A stretch of 64,000 nucleotides of DNA from Bacteroidales bacterium (GCA_028709785.1 JAQUTK010000001.1:83845-147844); one strand, 5' to 3'; shown: positions 19,188 through 30,597, numbered from the stretch's first letter. Numbers and translations: made by a program. Notes: a model not told the origin generated them from the sequence alone.

Positions 19188-20126
19188 ATGAAAAAGGGAA
19201 CGGGTTTGTTAGTTGGTGTTTGTATTGTGTGTTTATGCAGTTGCAGTCCCAGGATTATGGTGGATGTGGTGAAGTCATATCCGAAAACAGTATCAGATTC
19301 AGTCCGTGTTTTCGAACTTGGAGAGGTCGTTCCGAATGACGCAGAAGTTATCGGACGTGTTGCGGTTGTTGACAATGGAATGTCAACCAACTGTCAATAT
19401 AATCAGGTGCTGAAATTAGCAAAAGATAAAACAGCCGAAGCAGGAGGTAATGGATTGATGCTGACCTGGCATAAAACACCCTCTTTAATTAGTAGCACCT
19501 GTCATCAGATAGAAGGGAAGATGCTTTATCTTACAGATATGGTTATTGACACCACAGCACGAAATCCGGTGATGGAAGCTGAAGCCAAACAGCAAGAAAT
19601 TATTGCCAAAGAGCGTAAACGATATATTGTACCCGCCAATACGCTCTATCTGCAAGGAGGATATGGCTTGATTATGAGTAAACTTTATTTGGCCGATGGG
19701 ACAAAGGTAAGTCCGTTAGGTGGGTTGGAATGGAGAGTTGAGGTTAATCACACATATAAAAGTGGATTTGGCGTCAGTGCCATTTATGCCGGATATCATC
19801 GTAAGATTAGCTCCTCGCAAGATTATGCTGATTATTATCTGCACTATGTGGCTCCGGCTCTGACATATTCTTTACGTGTAGACCACTTCATTGGTCACGT
19901 GGGTTTTGGTATGGGTCTAGGTTATTATGACGATGCTTCTAGTCAATGCGCAAGTTTTGCTTCAAATTTTGATTTTCGTTTTGAATATATGCTCTCTGAG
20001 AAAGTTGGGCTTAATCTTGCAATGAGTGATATGCTTATGACAATGCCAAAGAGGTATCAGGTTAAAGATTTTAAGCCGGGAATTGAGAGACTATCCTTTA
20101 CAACAGGAGTTCAGCTCTATTTTTAA
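19188..20126 (+). CDS. Lipoprotein-like two-domain protein (N-terminal small domain plus C-terminal outer-membrane barrel-like region)
   Basis: MKKGTGLLVGVCIVCLCSCS lipobox; C-terminus rich in aromatic beta strands ending ..LSFTTGVQLYF. Confidence 0.55.
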   Translation: MKKGTGLLVGVCIVCLCSCSPRIMVDVVKSYPKTVSDSVRVFELGEVVPNDAEVIGRVAVVDNGMSTNCQYNQVLKLAKDKTAEAGGNGLMLTWHKTPSLISSTCHQIEGKMLYLTDMVIDTTARNPVMEAEAKQQEIIAKERKRYIVPANTLYLQGGYGLIMSKLYLADGTKVSPLGGLEWRVEVNHTYKSGFGVSAIYAGYHRKISSSQDYADYYLHYVAPALTYSLRVDHFIGHVGFGMGLGYYDDASSQCASFASNFDFRFEYMLSEKVGLNLAMSDMLMTMPKRYQVKDFKPGIERLSFTTGVQLYF

Positions 20127-20136
20127 CAGGAAATAT

Positions 20137-21339
20137 ATGTCGCTTATGAGATACAATAACAACGTAGCACTTCTGCTTGCCGCAACTTTGACCTTGTTCT
20201 CATGCAAGAACAAGAGCTCGGAAGGACAATCTTCTTCCGAACTGAAAGTCTTTAACCTGAGTGTTCCGGAAGATGATCTTCCCACACTGAATCTATCCCA
20301 GCTGGCTGATAGTGTAAGTTATGTAGCGATGGAAACGAACGATGATTGTTTGGCTTCTTTTGCGGTTCCCTGTGAAGGACGCATCTACTCTTTTTCGATA
20401 GCCATAGAAAAAAAAGAAGTTGCTTGCTTTGATATCAATTCCGGTAGGTTCTTGCACAAAATAGGAAGAATGGGTGGATCTGAAGAAGAATATGCTCAAT
20501 TGGGCTCTTTATGGGAAGATCCCATAAATAACCATTTTTACATAAATGCGGGTTCTAAAATAATAAAGTGTTATGATGAAAATGGGAAGTATATTAAAAC
20601 CATTGAGCATAATTATGAGCAAGCGAATAAATTATGGGTATACAACGGTCTACTCTATTTATATTCGGAGATTTATAGTAAAGACACAACGCAATGGGCA
20701 CTCATTGATGTGGAGAGTGAGAAGGTACTATTTGAGACGAAGCATCCTTTTCATGAAACTTTTTCTCTTGGACATAAGGTCGGCCTATCCCTTTTTGAGT
20801 ATCCAAGTAGTGGTTCGAGAGGTGACAAATACTACTATTATCAGCCATCAAGAGATACCGTTTTTTGTCTCCAGGGTAAAATGGTCAGTGCAGTCTGCCG
20901 GATAGATATTGACGGCATCCACGAAAAGAACGGTCAGATTAATCAAGCGGTGTTTTCGAAAGAGGGGCATTATGTGAGTGTTGCCTCATTTGAGATATTT
21001 GATAGCAAGCTTTTGGCTGTATGCAACTATTCAGATGGAGAGAATGAGAGGTGTTTTTATGCGTTGCTCAATCTAAAGGATGGCACCATCTCATACTATG
21101 ATGCACGGATAGTTAATGATCTGGACGGCGGACCGGATATTTTATCTTTGAAGAGTTTTTATGAAAGCCTCTCTGTAGAAGACCTCAAGAATGATGAAGA
21201 GATATACAACAGCTATTTCACCCCGGGGGTAAAAGCGAAATTGAAAGACCAGGAAGGTAAGTTTCAACGGATATTGGAGCCGCTCGAGGGGGATGCCAAT
21301 CCGATAATAAGGATTGTGCATTGGAAGAAGGATGTGTAG
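20137..21339 (+). CDS. 6-bladed beta-propeller lipoprotein (copy 1)
   Basis: MSLMRYNNNVALLLAATLTLFSC lipoprotein signal; propeller-type repeats (..GRFLHKIGRMGGSEEEYAQL..). Collinear with 22636-23826. Confidence 0.75.
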   Translation: MSLMRYNNNVALLLAATLTLFSCKNKSSEGQSSSELKVFNLSVPEDDLPTLNLSQLADSVSYVAMETNDDCLASFAVPCEGRIYSFSIAIEKKEVACFDINSGRFLHKIGRMGGSEEEYAQLGSLWEDPINNHFYINAGSKIIKCYDENGKYIKTIEHNYEQANKLWVYNGLLYLYSEIYSKDTTQWALIDVESEKVLFETKHPFHETFSLGHKVGLSLFEYPSSGSRGDKYYYYQPSRDTVFCLQGKMVSAVCRIDIDGIHEKNGQINQAVFSKEGHYVSVASFEIFDSKLLAVCNYSDGENERCFYALLNLKDGTISYYDARIVNDLDGGPDILSLKSFYESLSVEDLKNDEEIYNSYFTPGVKAKLKDQEGKFQRILEPLEGDANPIIRIVHWKKDV

Positions 21340-21396
21340 ATAGTTTTGTTGTTCGGACTGATCTATTTGACAATAACGAGGAATATACTATGTAAA

Positions 21397-22557
21397 ATGA
21401 AAATAAAATTTGTGTTTTTTCTAATGATGATTGGAGCTTTTAACCCCCTCTTGTCATATGCTCAGAACAAATATTTGAATGTTCAGCTTGATGGAGTCAA
21501 ATACGACTCGCTGTTTATATTTTATAGCAAGAAAGGCATGAGTGACAGATTGAAAATTGCAGGTGAAAAAAAAGACAATGTCTTTCGCTTTACTATTCCT
21601 GATTCAGTTCATAGCTCACTTCCATACTTTATGTTGACTCCAAGATCATTTAATAATGAGAACTATACAAATTGTATTACTAATTTTCTGTACATCAATA
21701 GTACAGATACAAGCGTGGTTGCGATGTTTAACTTTGAAAATGATGAGCAAATACTTCATGCAAAATATCTTGACTCGATTGTTCATGAGAAAGAACTATT
21801 TTCCATAAGAATAAACAGCAAAGACTCTTTTGTATACGGAAGAACAGAAATAGAACGATTTGTTCTTGTGGATCCTATCAGCCCGGATACGAAAATCAGG
21901 CTAAGTGAACCATCTTATTGTTCTTTCTGGAAAAAGAAAGATTTATCGACATATAATGAGTTGTTGGAATATTATTCATCATTGTCTTTGAAAAATCCTA
22001 ACTCAAGGTATTTGATTACAAATGTTTCATCCGGATTGAATAAATTTAAAACGCGTGCAGATGTCATGCGTGTATTTAATAATTTCTCAGAGAGTAACAA
22101 AGAATCAATATGGGGGCAGAAGATTAAGAAATATCTTGCGATAACCCACTTTGAGAATATTCTATTACCAAACGGAATGACTCGAAAAATGGAACCGATT
22201 ATTCAAGATTCTTCCAAATTTAATCTCATAGCATTCTCAGCTTCCTGGTGCGGACCTTGTCACAGACAAATACCACTACTGAAAGAAGTGTATAAAGACT
22301 TGAAGGGTAAGCTGGATATCACCTATATATCTCTTGATGAAAAAGAAACGATAAATAACTGGAAAGAACTAATGAAAAAAGAACAGATTCCTTGGAGAAG
22401 CTTGCTGGCAGCAAATGATCTAAAAGCAATTACTGATAGGTATTTTGTTAAGGATATCCCTCATCTGACTCTTGTTCATCCGAATGGTGAGATGGAAGTA
22501 ATGGACTTAAGCGTAGATAAAGAAAGGTTATATTCAATCGTCAGAAAAAATCAGTGA
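21397..22557 (+). CDS. TlpA-family thiol:disulfide oxidoreductase (thioredoxin-like)
   Basis: C-terminal NLIAFSASWCGPCHRQIPLLKEVYKDLKGKLDITYISLDE; secreted N-terminus MKIKFVFFLMMIGAFNPLLSYAQ. Confidence 0.88.
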   Translation: MKIKFVFFLMMIGAFNPLLSYAQNKYLNVQLDGVKYDSLFIFYSKKGMSDRLKIAGEKKDNVFRFTIPDSVHSSLPYFMLTPRSFNNENYTNCITNFLYINSTDTSVVAMFNFENDEQILHAKYLDSIVHEKELFSIRINSKDSFVYGRTEIERFVLVDPISPDTKIRLSEPSYCSFWKKKDLSTYNELLEYYSSLSLKNPNSRYLITNVSSGLNKFKTRADVMRVFNNFSESNKESIWGQKIKKYLAITHFENILLPNGMTRKMEPIIQDSSKFNLIAFSASWCGPCHRQIPLLKEVYKDLKGKLDITYISLDEKETINNWKELMKKEQIPWRSLLAANDLKAITDRYFVKDIPHLTLVHPNGEMEVMDLSVDKERLYSIVRKNQ

Positions 22558-22635
22558 TACGTACTTCTCAATGTGTATCAGAATCTCTTTGCACAAGAGT
22601 ATCTTTTTATATGTTTCCGCAAATACAATAATAGA

Positions 22636-23826
22636 ATGAGATACAATAACAACGCGACACTTCTGCTTGCCGCAACTTTAACCTTGCTCTCATGTAAGAA
22701 TAAGAGCTCGGAAGGACAATCTTCTTCCGAACTGAAAGTCTTTAACCTGAGTGTTCCGGAGAGTGATCTTCCCAAACTGAATCTATCCCAGCTGGCTGAT
22801 AGTGTAAGTTATGTAGCTATGGAAACGAACGATGATTGTTTGGCAACTTTAGCGGTTCCCGGTGAAGGACGCATCTACTCTTTTTCGTTAGCCAAAGAAA
22901 ATAAAGAAGTTGCTTGCTTGGATTTGAATACCGGTCGATTCTTGCACAAAATAGGAAGAATGGGTGGATCTGAAGAAGAATTTTCTGAACTAAGACAATC
23001 AAATGAAGATCCGGTTGACCACCATTTTTATGTAGGTCTGGGCTGTAAAATTAAGTGTTATGATGAGAATGGAAAGTATGTTAAAACCATTAAGCATGAT
23101 TATGAACAGGCGGGTCGCTTTTGGGTATACAACGGTCTGCTCTATTTATATTCGGAGATTTATAGTAAAGACACAACGCAATGGGCACTCATTGATGTGG
23201 AGAGTGAGAAGGTGTTGTTTGAGAAGAAGCATCCTTTTCATGAAACTTTTTCTCTTGGACATAAAGTTGGCCTGTCCCTTTTTGAGAATCCAAGTAGTGG
23301 TTCGATAGGTGACAAATACTACTATTATCAGCCATCAAGAGATACCGTTTTCTGTCTCCAAGGTAAAACGGTCAGTGCGGTCTGCCGGATAGATATTGAC
23401 GGCATCCACGACAAGAACGGTCAGATTAATCAATCTGTATTTTCGAAAGAGGGGCATTATGTAAGTGTTGCCTCATTTGAGATATTTGATAGCAAGCTTT
23501 TGGCTGTATGCAACTATTCAGATGGAGAGAATGAGAGGTGTTATTATGCGTTGCTCAATCTGAAGGATGGCACCATCTCTTACTATGATGCACGTATTGT
23601 TAATGATCTGGACGGCGGACCGGATATTTTATCTTTGAAGAGTTTTTATGAAAGCCTCTCTGTTGAAGACCTCAAGAATGATGAAGAGATATACAACAGC
23701 TATTTCACCCCGGGGGTAAAAGCGAAGTTGAAAGATCAGGAAGGTAAATTTCAACGCATATTGGAGCCGCTCGAGGGGGATGCTAATCCGATAATAAGGA
23801 TTGTGCATTGGAAAAAGGATGTGTAG
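22636..23826 (+). CDS. 6-bladed beta-propeller lipoprotein (copy 2, tandem paralog)
   Basis: Near-identical C-terminal two thirds to copy 1; MRYNNNATLLLAATLTLLSC signal. Confidence 0.75.
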   Translation: MRYNNNATLLLAATLTLLSCKNKSSEGQSSSELKVFNLSVPESDLPKLNLSQLADSVSYVAMETNDDCLATLAVPGEGRIYSFSLAKENKEVACLDLNTGRFLHKIGRMGGSEEEFSELRQSNEDPVDHHFYVGLGCKIKCYDENGKYVKTIKHDYEQAGRFWVYNGLLYLYSEIYSKDTTQWALIDVESEKVLFEKKHPFHETFSLGHKVGLSLFENPSSGSIGDKYYYYQPSRDTVFCLQGKTVSAVCRIDIDGIHDKNGQINQSVFSKEGHYVSVASFEIFDSKLLAVCNYSDGENERCYYALLNLKDGTISYYDARIVNDLDGGPDILSLKSFYESLSVEDLKNDEEIYNSYFTPGVKAKLKDQEGKFQRILEPLEGDANPIIRIVHWKKDV

Positions 23827-23852
23827 ATAGCTTTAATTGTTCGGACTATTAT

Positions 23853-23922
23853 ATCTTGATAATGTTTGCAAATATGAACAAATCAAATTATATTTGCGCA
23901 TAATAATAAACATTATCAAGAT
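23853..23922. promoter_or_regulatory. hipBA promoter/operator: -33 TTTG, -7 TATATTTG, flanked by 15-bp inverted repeats
   Basis: atcttgataatgttt (23853-23867) / aaacattatcaagat (23908-23922); TTTG 23865-23868, N20, TATATTTG 23889-23896; inner 8-bp repeat gcaaatat/atatttgc. Confidence 0.75.
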
Positions 23923-24223
23923 GAAGAGAGCACTTTTGCCAAGCCAGCAAAGGACTTTGAGTGCCTTTGGGGAAAATATTAAGTTTGCGCGACTTCGACG
24001 CGACTTGTCTTCCGAACAGGTTGCCGAGCGTGCCGGTATATCCCGCAATACACTGATCAAAATAGAAAAAGGAGATGAGGGTGTTGCGATTGGCTTTTAT
24101 TTTCGGGTGATTGCCGTACTCGGATTAGATAAGGACTTACTGCTTGTGGCCAAGGATGATGAACTGGGAAGAAGGTTGCAGGATGCTAAGTTGGTGGTAA
24201 AGGAACGGGCCTCAAAGAAATAA
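23921..24223 (+). CDS. HipB-like XRE-family antitoxin/repressor
   Basis: HTH: FARLRRDLSSEQVAERAGISRNTLIKIEKGDEGVAIGFYFRVIAVLGL; followed 3 nt later by HipA-like gene. Confidence 0.88.
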   Translation: MKRALLPSQQRTLSAFGENIKFARLRRDLSSEQVAERAGISRNTLIKIEKGDEGVAIGFYFRVIAVLGLDKDLLLVAKDDELGRRLQDAKLVVKERASKK

Positions 24224-24226
24224 AAG

Positions 24227-25486
24227 ATGGCACAAAACAGGGATTTATTTGTTTATATTGATCTGGAGGATTCAGATTCTCCTCTCTTGATGGGAATGCT
24301 TCACTGCGAAATGCTACGTGGCAAAGAGGTCTTCTCATTTGAGAATGATCCCGGATGGCTGAGAGACAGACGTGCCCGGATCGTGGATCCGGATCTGGCT
24401 TTGTTTGTTGGTAAGCAATATCTCCCTGCAAATAAAACTAATTTTGGTCTATTTCTAGATTCAGCTCCTGACCGTTGGGGAAGAACCTTGATGAGGAGAC
24501 GTGAAGTGATTATGGCTCGTAGCGAGGGAAGAGCTGTGCGGACACTGACCGAAGTGGATTATCTGCTGGGTGTTTATGATGGCAATAGGATGGGGGCTTT
24601 GCGTTTTAAGCTGTCGCCGGAACAAGACTTTATGGATAACAACAAAGCGATGGCTACTCCACCGTGGACTTTTATCCGTGATCTGGAATTTGCCAGTCTG
24701 CAACTAGAAAAGGATGAATTGATGAATGAAGCGGATAATGTACGCTGGTTGAATATGCTTATGGCCCCGGGTTCTTCACTGGGTGGTGCCAGACCCAAAG
24801 CAAATGTGCTTGATCAGAATGGTGCTCTTTGGATTGCAAAGTTTCCAAGCGGACAGGATACGAAAGATGTCGGTGCATGGGAGTTGGTGACTGCTAAACT
24901 GGCGCAGGAATGTGGTGTTAGAATGGCAGATTGCAAAGCAGATCGGTTTAGTGGCAGGCAACATACGTTTCTTACCAAACGGTTTGACCGGAGCGAAAAG
25001 GGTAAACGCATCCATTTTGCTTCAGCAATGACTCTGCTTGGTTATACCGATGGAGCTGATTATGTAGAAGGGGTTAGTTATCTGGAACTTGCCGAATGGA
25101 TCACGAGGAACTGTGACAACGTATCGGCTAACCTGGAACAGTTATGGCGAAGGATCGTATTTAATATTGCCGTTTCAAATTGTGATGATCATTTGCGGAA
25201 TCATGGGTTTTTGCTAACTCCAAAAGGTTGGACGCTCTCTCCGGCTTATGATATCAATCCTGATGAAATGGGTACCGGGCTAAAACTAAATATTTCGGAA
25301 GATGATAATTCGCTGGATTTTGAACTGGCTGTAAGTGTGGCGGAATATTTTGGCTTAAATGGAAAGCAGGCTGAAGAGATATTGAATGAAGTGAAAAAAT
25401 CTGTTTCCAACTGGCAAAAGATGGCTGATAAATATGGTATCTCAAGGTCTGAGCAGGAGCTGGTCAGAAATGCTTTCAGATATTAA
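24227..25486 (+). CDS. HipA-like serine/threonine kinase toxin (full length)
   Basis: SSLGGARPKANV P-loop-like motif, VSNCDDHLRNHGFL catalytic loop, LSPAYDINP; couple_hipA-type N-terminus. Confidence 0.9.
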   Translation: MAQNRDLFVYIDLEDSDSPLLMGMLHCEMLRGKEVFSFENDPGWLRDRRARIVDPDLALFVGKQYLPANKTNFGLFLDSAPDRWGRTLMRRREVIMARSEGRAVRTLTEVDYLLGVYDGNRMGALRFKLSPEQDFMDNNKAMATPPWTFIRDLEFASLQLEKDELMNEADNVRWLNMLMAPGSSLGGARPKANVLDQNGALWIAKFPSGQDTKDVGAWELVTAKLAQECGVRMADCKADRFSGRQHTFLTKRFDRSEKGKRIHFASAMTLLGYTDGADYVEGVSYLELAEWITRNCDNVSANLEQLWRRIVFNIAVSNCDDHLRNHGFLLTPKGWTLSPAYDINPDEMGTGLKLNISEDDNSLDFELAVSVAEYFGLNGKQAEEILNEVKKSVSNWQKMADKYGISRSEQELVRNAFRY

Positions 25487-25647
25487 TTCCAATGGACAAC
25501 ACTTTTTGCAGGGAAAAAGTGTTGCTTGATTACACTTTCTTCAACTTTATATAAATATAAAGCGATCGACAAACGGTCCTTTGGAGAGATAGTTGGATAT
25601 ATTGAAACTCTTTTTTTATGAAATGGGAAACAAGTCGGAAAAAATAG

Positions 25648-25655
25648 TATTTTTG
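25648..25655 (+). promoter_or_regulatory. Candidate -7 element upstream of fused oxidoreductase
   Basis: TATTTTTG matches TAnnTTTG, 25 bp before the ATG; -33 not clear. Confidence 0.4.
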
Positions 25656-25680
25656 CTTCACTTTATTTTAATACCCTTTT

Positions 25681-28600
25681 ATGAAAAGAATTACTTCCCA
25701 TCCTGTATTACCGGTTTCCGAGGGGGAACCGACGACATTCCTTTTTAATGGAGTTCAAGTTTCAGCCATCAAAGGCTTTACAATAGCTGCTGCCTTACAT
25801 CAGGCTGGTTTTCCGGTGCATAGTCATAGTGTGAGGGGGCGAAGCCGTTCGCTCAACTGTGGTATCGGTAAATGTGGTGCGTGCGAAATGATGGTGGATG
25901 GAGAGACAAAACGGATCTGCATCACGAAAGTGGATGGTGTGCGGGAGGTGATTGAAGCGAAGGAACAAAACTTTATACCCGAACAACGGGTGGATACATG
26001 CGACGAACCGATTACGGTGTATCGTACCGATGTGGCGATTGTGGGAGCGGGGCCTGCCGGACTGGCCTGCCGGGAGACGCTGAAAGAACTGGGTATCCAT
26101 TCGATTGTGGTGGATAGCAATGATCATATCGGCGGACAGTTTCTGATGCAGACACATGCGTTCTTTTTCTTTGAGAAAGAGAAACGGTTTGGTGGAATGA
26201 GAGGGTTTGATATTGCCCGCACCTTGGCGGGAGATAGCCGGGATGGTATCTTTTTGAACTCTACTGTTTGGGATATCCTGGACGACGGACGGATTGCCGT
26301 GAAGGATCTGAAGAATAAACGTAACTTTTATATCGAACCGCAGGCATTGGTGGTCGCCACCGGTGCTGTGCCTTTTATGCCTGCTTTCGAGAATGATGAT
26401 GTGCCGGGTGTCTATACCGCAGCAGTGGTACAGAAGATGATGAACACGGAATTTACTTTGTTGGGTAAGAATGTGCTGACGGTGGGGGCGGGAAATATCG
26501 GTTATCTTACTTCGTATCAGTTGATGCAGGCCGGCGCCAACGTGAAGGCGATCATTGAGGCGATGCCACGTGAAGGAGGCTTTCCGGTACAGGCAAACCG
26601 TGTGCGACGTCTGGGTATTCCGGTCATGACATCGCACATGTTGCTCCGTGCGATCCCGAATGAGGATTATTCGGGAATAACGGGGGCTGTGATTGCGGAG
26701 TGCGCCAACTTTAAAGCGATTCCGGGTACAGAGAGGGTTTTGGAAGGAATCGATGCGATTAATATTTGTACCGGACTGCTTCCTGATAACCAGTTACTAT
26801 CGAAAGGTGATTTGTACTTTGGCAGGAAGTGTGTGGGTGTTGGTGATGCGGTGCGTATCGGTGAAGGGACAACAGCGGTGCTGCGTGGCAAACAGGCGGC
26901 ATATGAGTTGGCTCAGGAATTGGGTGTGCGTTATGATTATCAGACCTTCTTGAATGTGTCGAAGGAGTATGTTGAGTCGCAGCAACATCCGGTACGGATC
27001 AAGGAGAAGCCTTCGCAACCGGAGAGTGAAAGGGCTTTCAGCAAACCGTTTGTAATGCTGGATTGTCTCTACGGTTTTGCCTGCAATCCGTGTGCATTTT
27101 CATGTAAGTATGGAGCTATCACGAAGAGTTCGGCTGCTACCACTCCTGAGATCGATTATTCGAAATGTATCGGTTGCATGGATTGTGTGTCGCAATGTCC
27201 CGGACTGGCAATATTTGGTTATGATCTGAAAAGACAGTTACTGACTTTGCCTGTGGAGTTTGAAGTGAAAGAAGGTTGCGAGGTGTGGCTGGTGGATGAT
27301 ACCGGATTACGAATTGATCAGGGTGTGGTGGAAAAGATTCTTAAAAAGCAAACCAAAACGAATCTGGCGCGCATCAAAGTGGCTCATCTGGAAGGAGAAG
27401 ATCTGACCCAGGTTACCGGTTTTATTCCAAAAGAGGCTTATCCTGAAAAGATCTCTCTGAAACCTTATGTGGAGAGTGAAGCTGAGGGTTTTGTCTGTCA
27501 TTGCGAGGATGTAAGCATGAATGACTTGCTGAAAATGATTGGCGACCGGAAATTTATTTCGATTGATGAGGTCAAACATGTGACCCGACTGGGCATGGGA
27601 CCTTGCCGCGGCAAGCGATGTATCTCCCGGTTGCGGATGAAACTGCGGGAGAAAGGCATCGAATTGGTGGGTGATGCTACACCGCGGGCTCCGATGTCTA
27701 CTCGTATGTTGATGAAAGATATCTATCCGAAACAAGGCAAACTGGAGTGCTATACGGTGGATGCGCCGAAAGAGGTGAGAGAGACGGAGGTGTTGATCGC
27801 CGGTGGCGGTATCGCCGGTAGTGCTCTTTACCGTTATTTTGCGGAGGCGGGTAAGAAAGTGGTTCTGGTGAATGTGGACAGAGGGGCTTCCTGGCGTGCG
27901 ATCGGGGGCGGACGACCAGCTTTTTCGGTACCTGAACTGTCGGAGATTGCTGTTCATAATCAGGAGATTTTCAAGGAGATTCAGCAGAAATACAATATTC
28001 ATTACAGGGAAACAAGGTATATCACTTTTGCACATGATGAGGATACTTATCGTTCGTTGGAGAACTCTTGCACCTGGTCGAATGCGTATCTGATCGATAA
28101 GAAAGATTTTGTAAAAGAGGTCTCTCCGTACTTTAATCCGAATCAAAAGACCTATTTTGCAGCGCAGGTATCGCAGCATTGTTGGCAGGCTTCACCGGGA
28201 AGGGTGGTCGATTATATCCGCTGGAAAGGAAATGAGAAGGGTGGTGTCCTAATGGAAGATACACGGGTGGTCGAAGTACATAAGGAGGGCGAGAAGTATC
28301 ATGTGCTACTGATGACTCATGATCAGAAGTATGTGGAGTATAGCTGTGATCACTTTGTAAATGCGTTGGGCTATAATGCGGAGCATTTTGCGCGGATGCT
28401 GGGAGTGTACACCGGACTCTATGCGGTGAAACATCAGGCGCTGATCACGCAACGGTTGCCTCGTCTGGGCAAGGAGGGGGATATACTCGATATGTTGATT
28501 GACAGACGAAAACGGAATGATTTCTCTGCAGTCTATGGACAGCAGTTTGCCGACACGGGACAGATTATCGCGTGCGCGTCGCCGGCAGTGGATGCGAAGG

Positions 28601-28917
28601 ACTCGATTCATCGTTTTGATGATCTGAAGTTTAACACGCGGGCTTTTATGGAGATTGTCTCAGAAGTGTTTAATGAATGGATCCCTGCCATGGCTTCTGT
28701 GCCGCTGCAATCGACTTGGGCCGGCTATTATGTGGAGCCTCGTTATATCATCGATCCGGCAAACGGATTGTTTGTGGGTATGCAGGGACATGGTTTTATG
28801 CTGTCGCAATATCTTGCCAAGTTGTATGTGGATAAGGTGATGGGCAGGATCGTGCCGGAGTTCATGGAACGACTCACTCTTGAAGGAGAGGGTATCAGTG
28901 AAAAGGCTTTCAAGTGA
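25681..28917 (+). CDS. Fused multicofactor amine/amino-acid oxidoreductase: 2Fe-2S, FAD/NAD(P), 2x[4Fe-4S] ferredoxin, BFD-like [2Fe-2S], DAO-type FAD domain
   Basis: LNCGIGKCGACEM; VAIVGAGPAGLAC; CLYGFACNPCAFSC + CIGCMDCVSQCPG; VCHCEDVSMNDLL..GPCRGKRC; VLIAGGGIAGSALYRYFAEAGKKVVLV. Confidence 0.88.
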   Translation: MKRITSHPVLPVSEGEPTTFLFNGVQVSAIKGFTIAAALHQAGFPVHSHSVRGRSRSLNCGIGKCGACEMMVDGETKRICITKVDGVREVIEAKEQNFIPEQRVDTCDEPITVYRTDVAIVGAGPAGLACRETLKELGIHSIVVDSNDHIGGQFLMQTHAFFFFEKEKRFGGMRGFDIARTLAGDSRDGIFLNSTVWDILDDGRIAVKDLKNKRNFYIEPQALVVATGAVPFMPAFENDDVPGVYTAAVVQKMMNTEFTLLGKNVLTVGAGNIGYLTSYQLMQAGANVKAIIEAMPREGGFPVQANRVRRLGIPVMTSHMLLRAIPNEDYSGITGAVIAECANFKAIPGTERVLEGIDAINICTGLLPDNQLLSKGDLYFGRKCVGVGDAVRIGEGTTAVLRGKQAAYELAQELGVRYDYQTFLNVSKEYVESQQHPVRIKEKPSQPESERAFSKPFVMLDCLYGFACNPCAFSCKYGAITKSSAATTPEIDYSKCIGCMDCVSQCPGLAIFGYDLKRQLLTLPVEFEVKEGCEVWLVDDTGLRIDQGVVEKILKKQTKTNLARIKVAHLEGEDLTQVTGFIPKEAYPEKISLKPYVESEAEGFVCHCEDVSMNDLLKMIGDRKFISIDEVKHVTRLGMGPCRGKRCISRLRMKLREKGIELVGDATPRAPMSTRMLMKDIYPKQGKLECYTVDAPKEVRETEVLIAGGGIAGSALYRYFAEAGKKVVLVNVDRGASWRAIGGGRPAFSVPELSEIAVHNQEIFKEIQQKYNIHYRETRYITFAHDEDTYRSLENSCTWSNAYLIDKKDFVKEVSPYFNPNQKTYFAAQVSQHCWQASPGRVVDYIRWKGNEKGGVLMEDTRVVEVHKEGEKYHVLLMTHDQKYVEYSCDHFVNALGYNAEHFARMLGVYTGLYAVKHQALITQRLPRLGKEGDILDMLIDRRKRNDFSAVYGQQFADTGQIIACASPAVDAKDSIHRFDDLKFNTRAFMEIVSEVFNEWIPAMASVPLQSTWAGYYVEPRYIIDPANGLFVGMQGHGFMLSQYLAKLYVDKVMGRIVPEFMERLTLEGEGISEKAFK

Positions 28918-28921
28918 TTGC

Positions 28922-28952
28922 TTTGTTTTCTGATTAAAAAAGCGTACCTTTG
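28922..28952 (+). promoter_or_regulatory. Bacteroidetes-type promoter for ABC-F gene
   Basis: TTTG (28922-28925) N19 TACCTTTG (28945-28952). Confidence 0.7.
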
Positions 28953-28965
28953 CACGCTCAAATAA

Positions 28966-30597
<1,632 letters not shown>

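Noticed and set aside
23837-23920. N-terminal 28-residue extension of HipB ORF
   Set aside because: It would be encoded across the promoter/operator; ATG at 23921 gives a normal HipB N-terminus.
25795-28179. 280-aa and 290-aa minus-strand ORFs inside the fused oxidoreductase
   Set aside because: Antisense to conserved Fe-S/FAD motifs; His/Arg-rich shadow composition.
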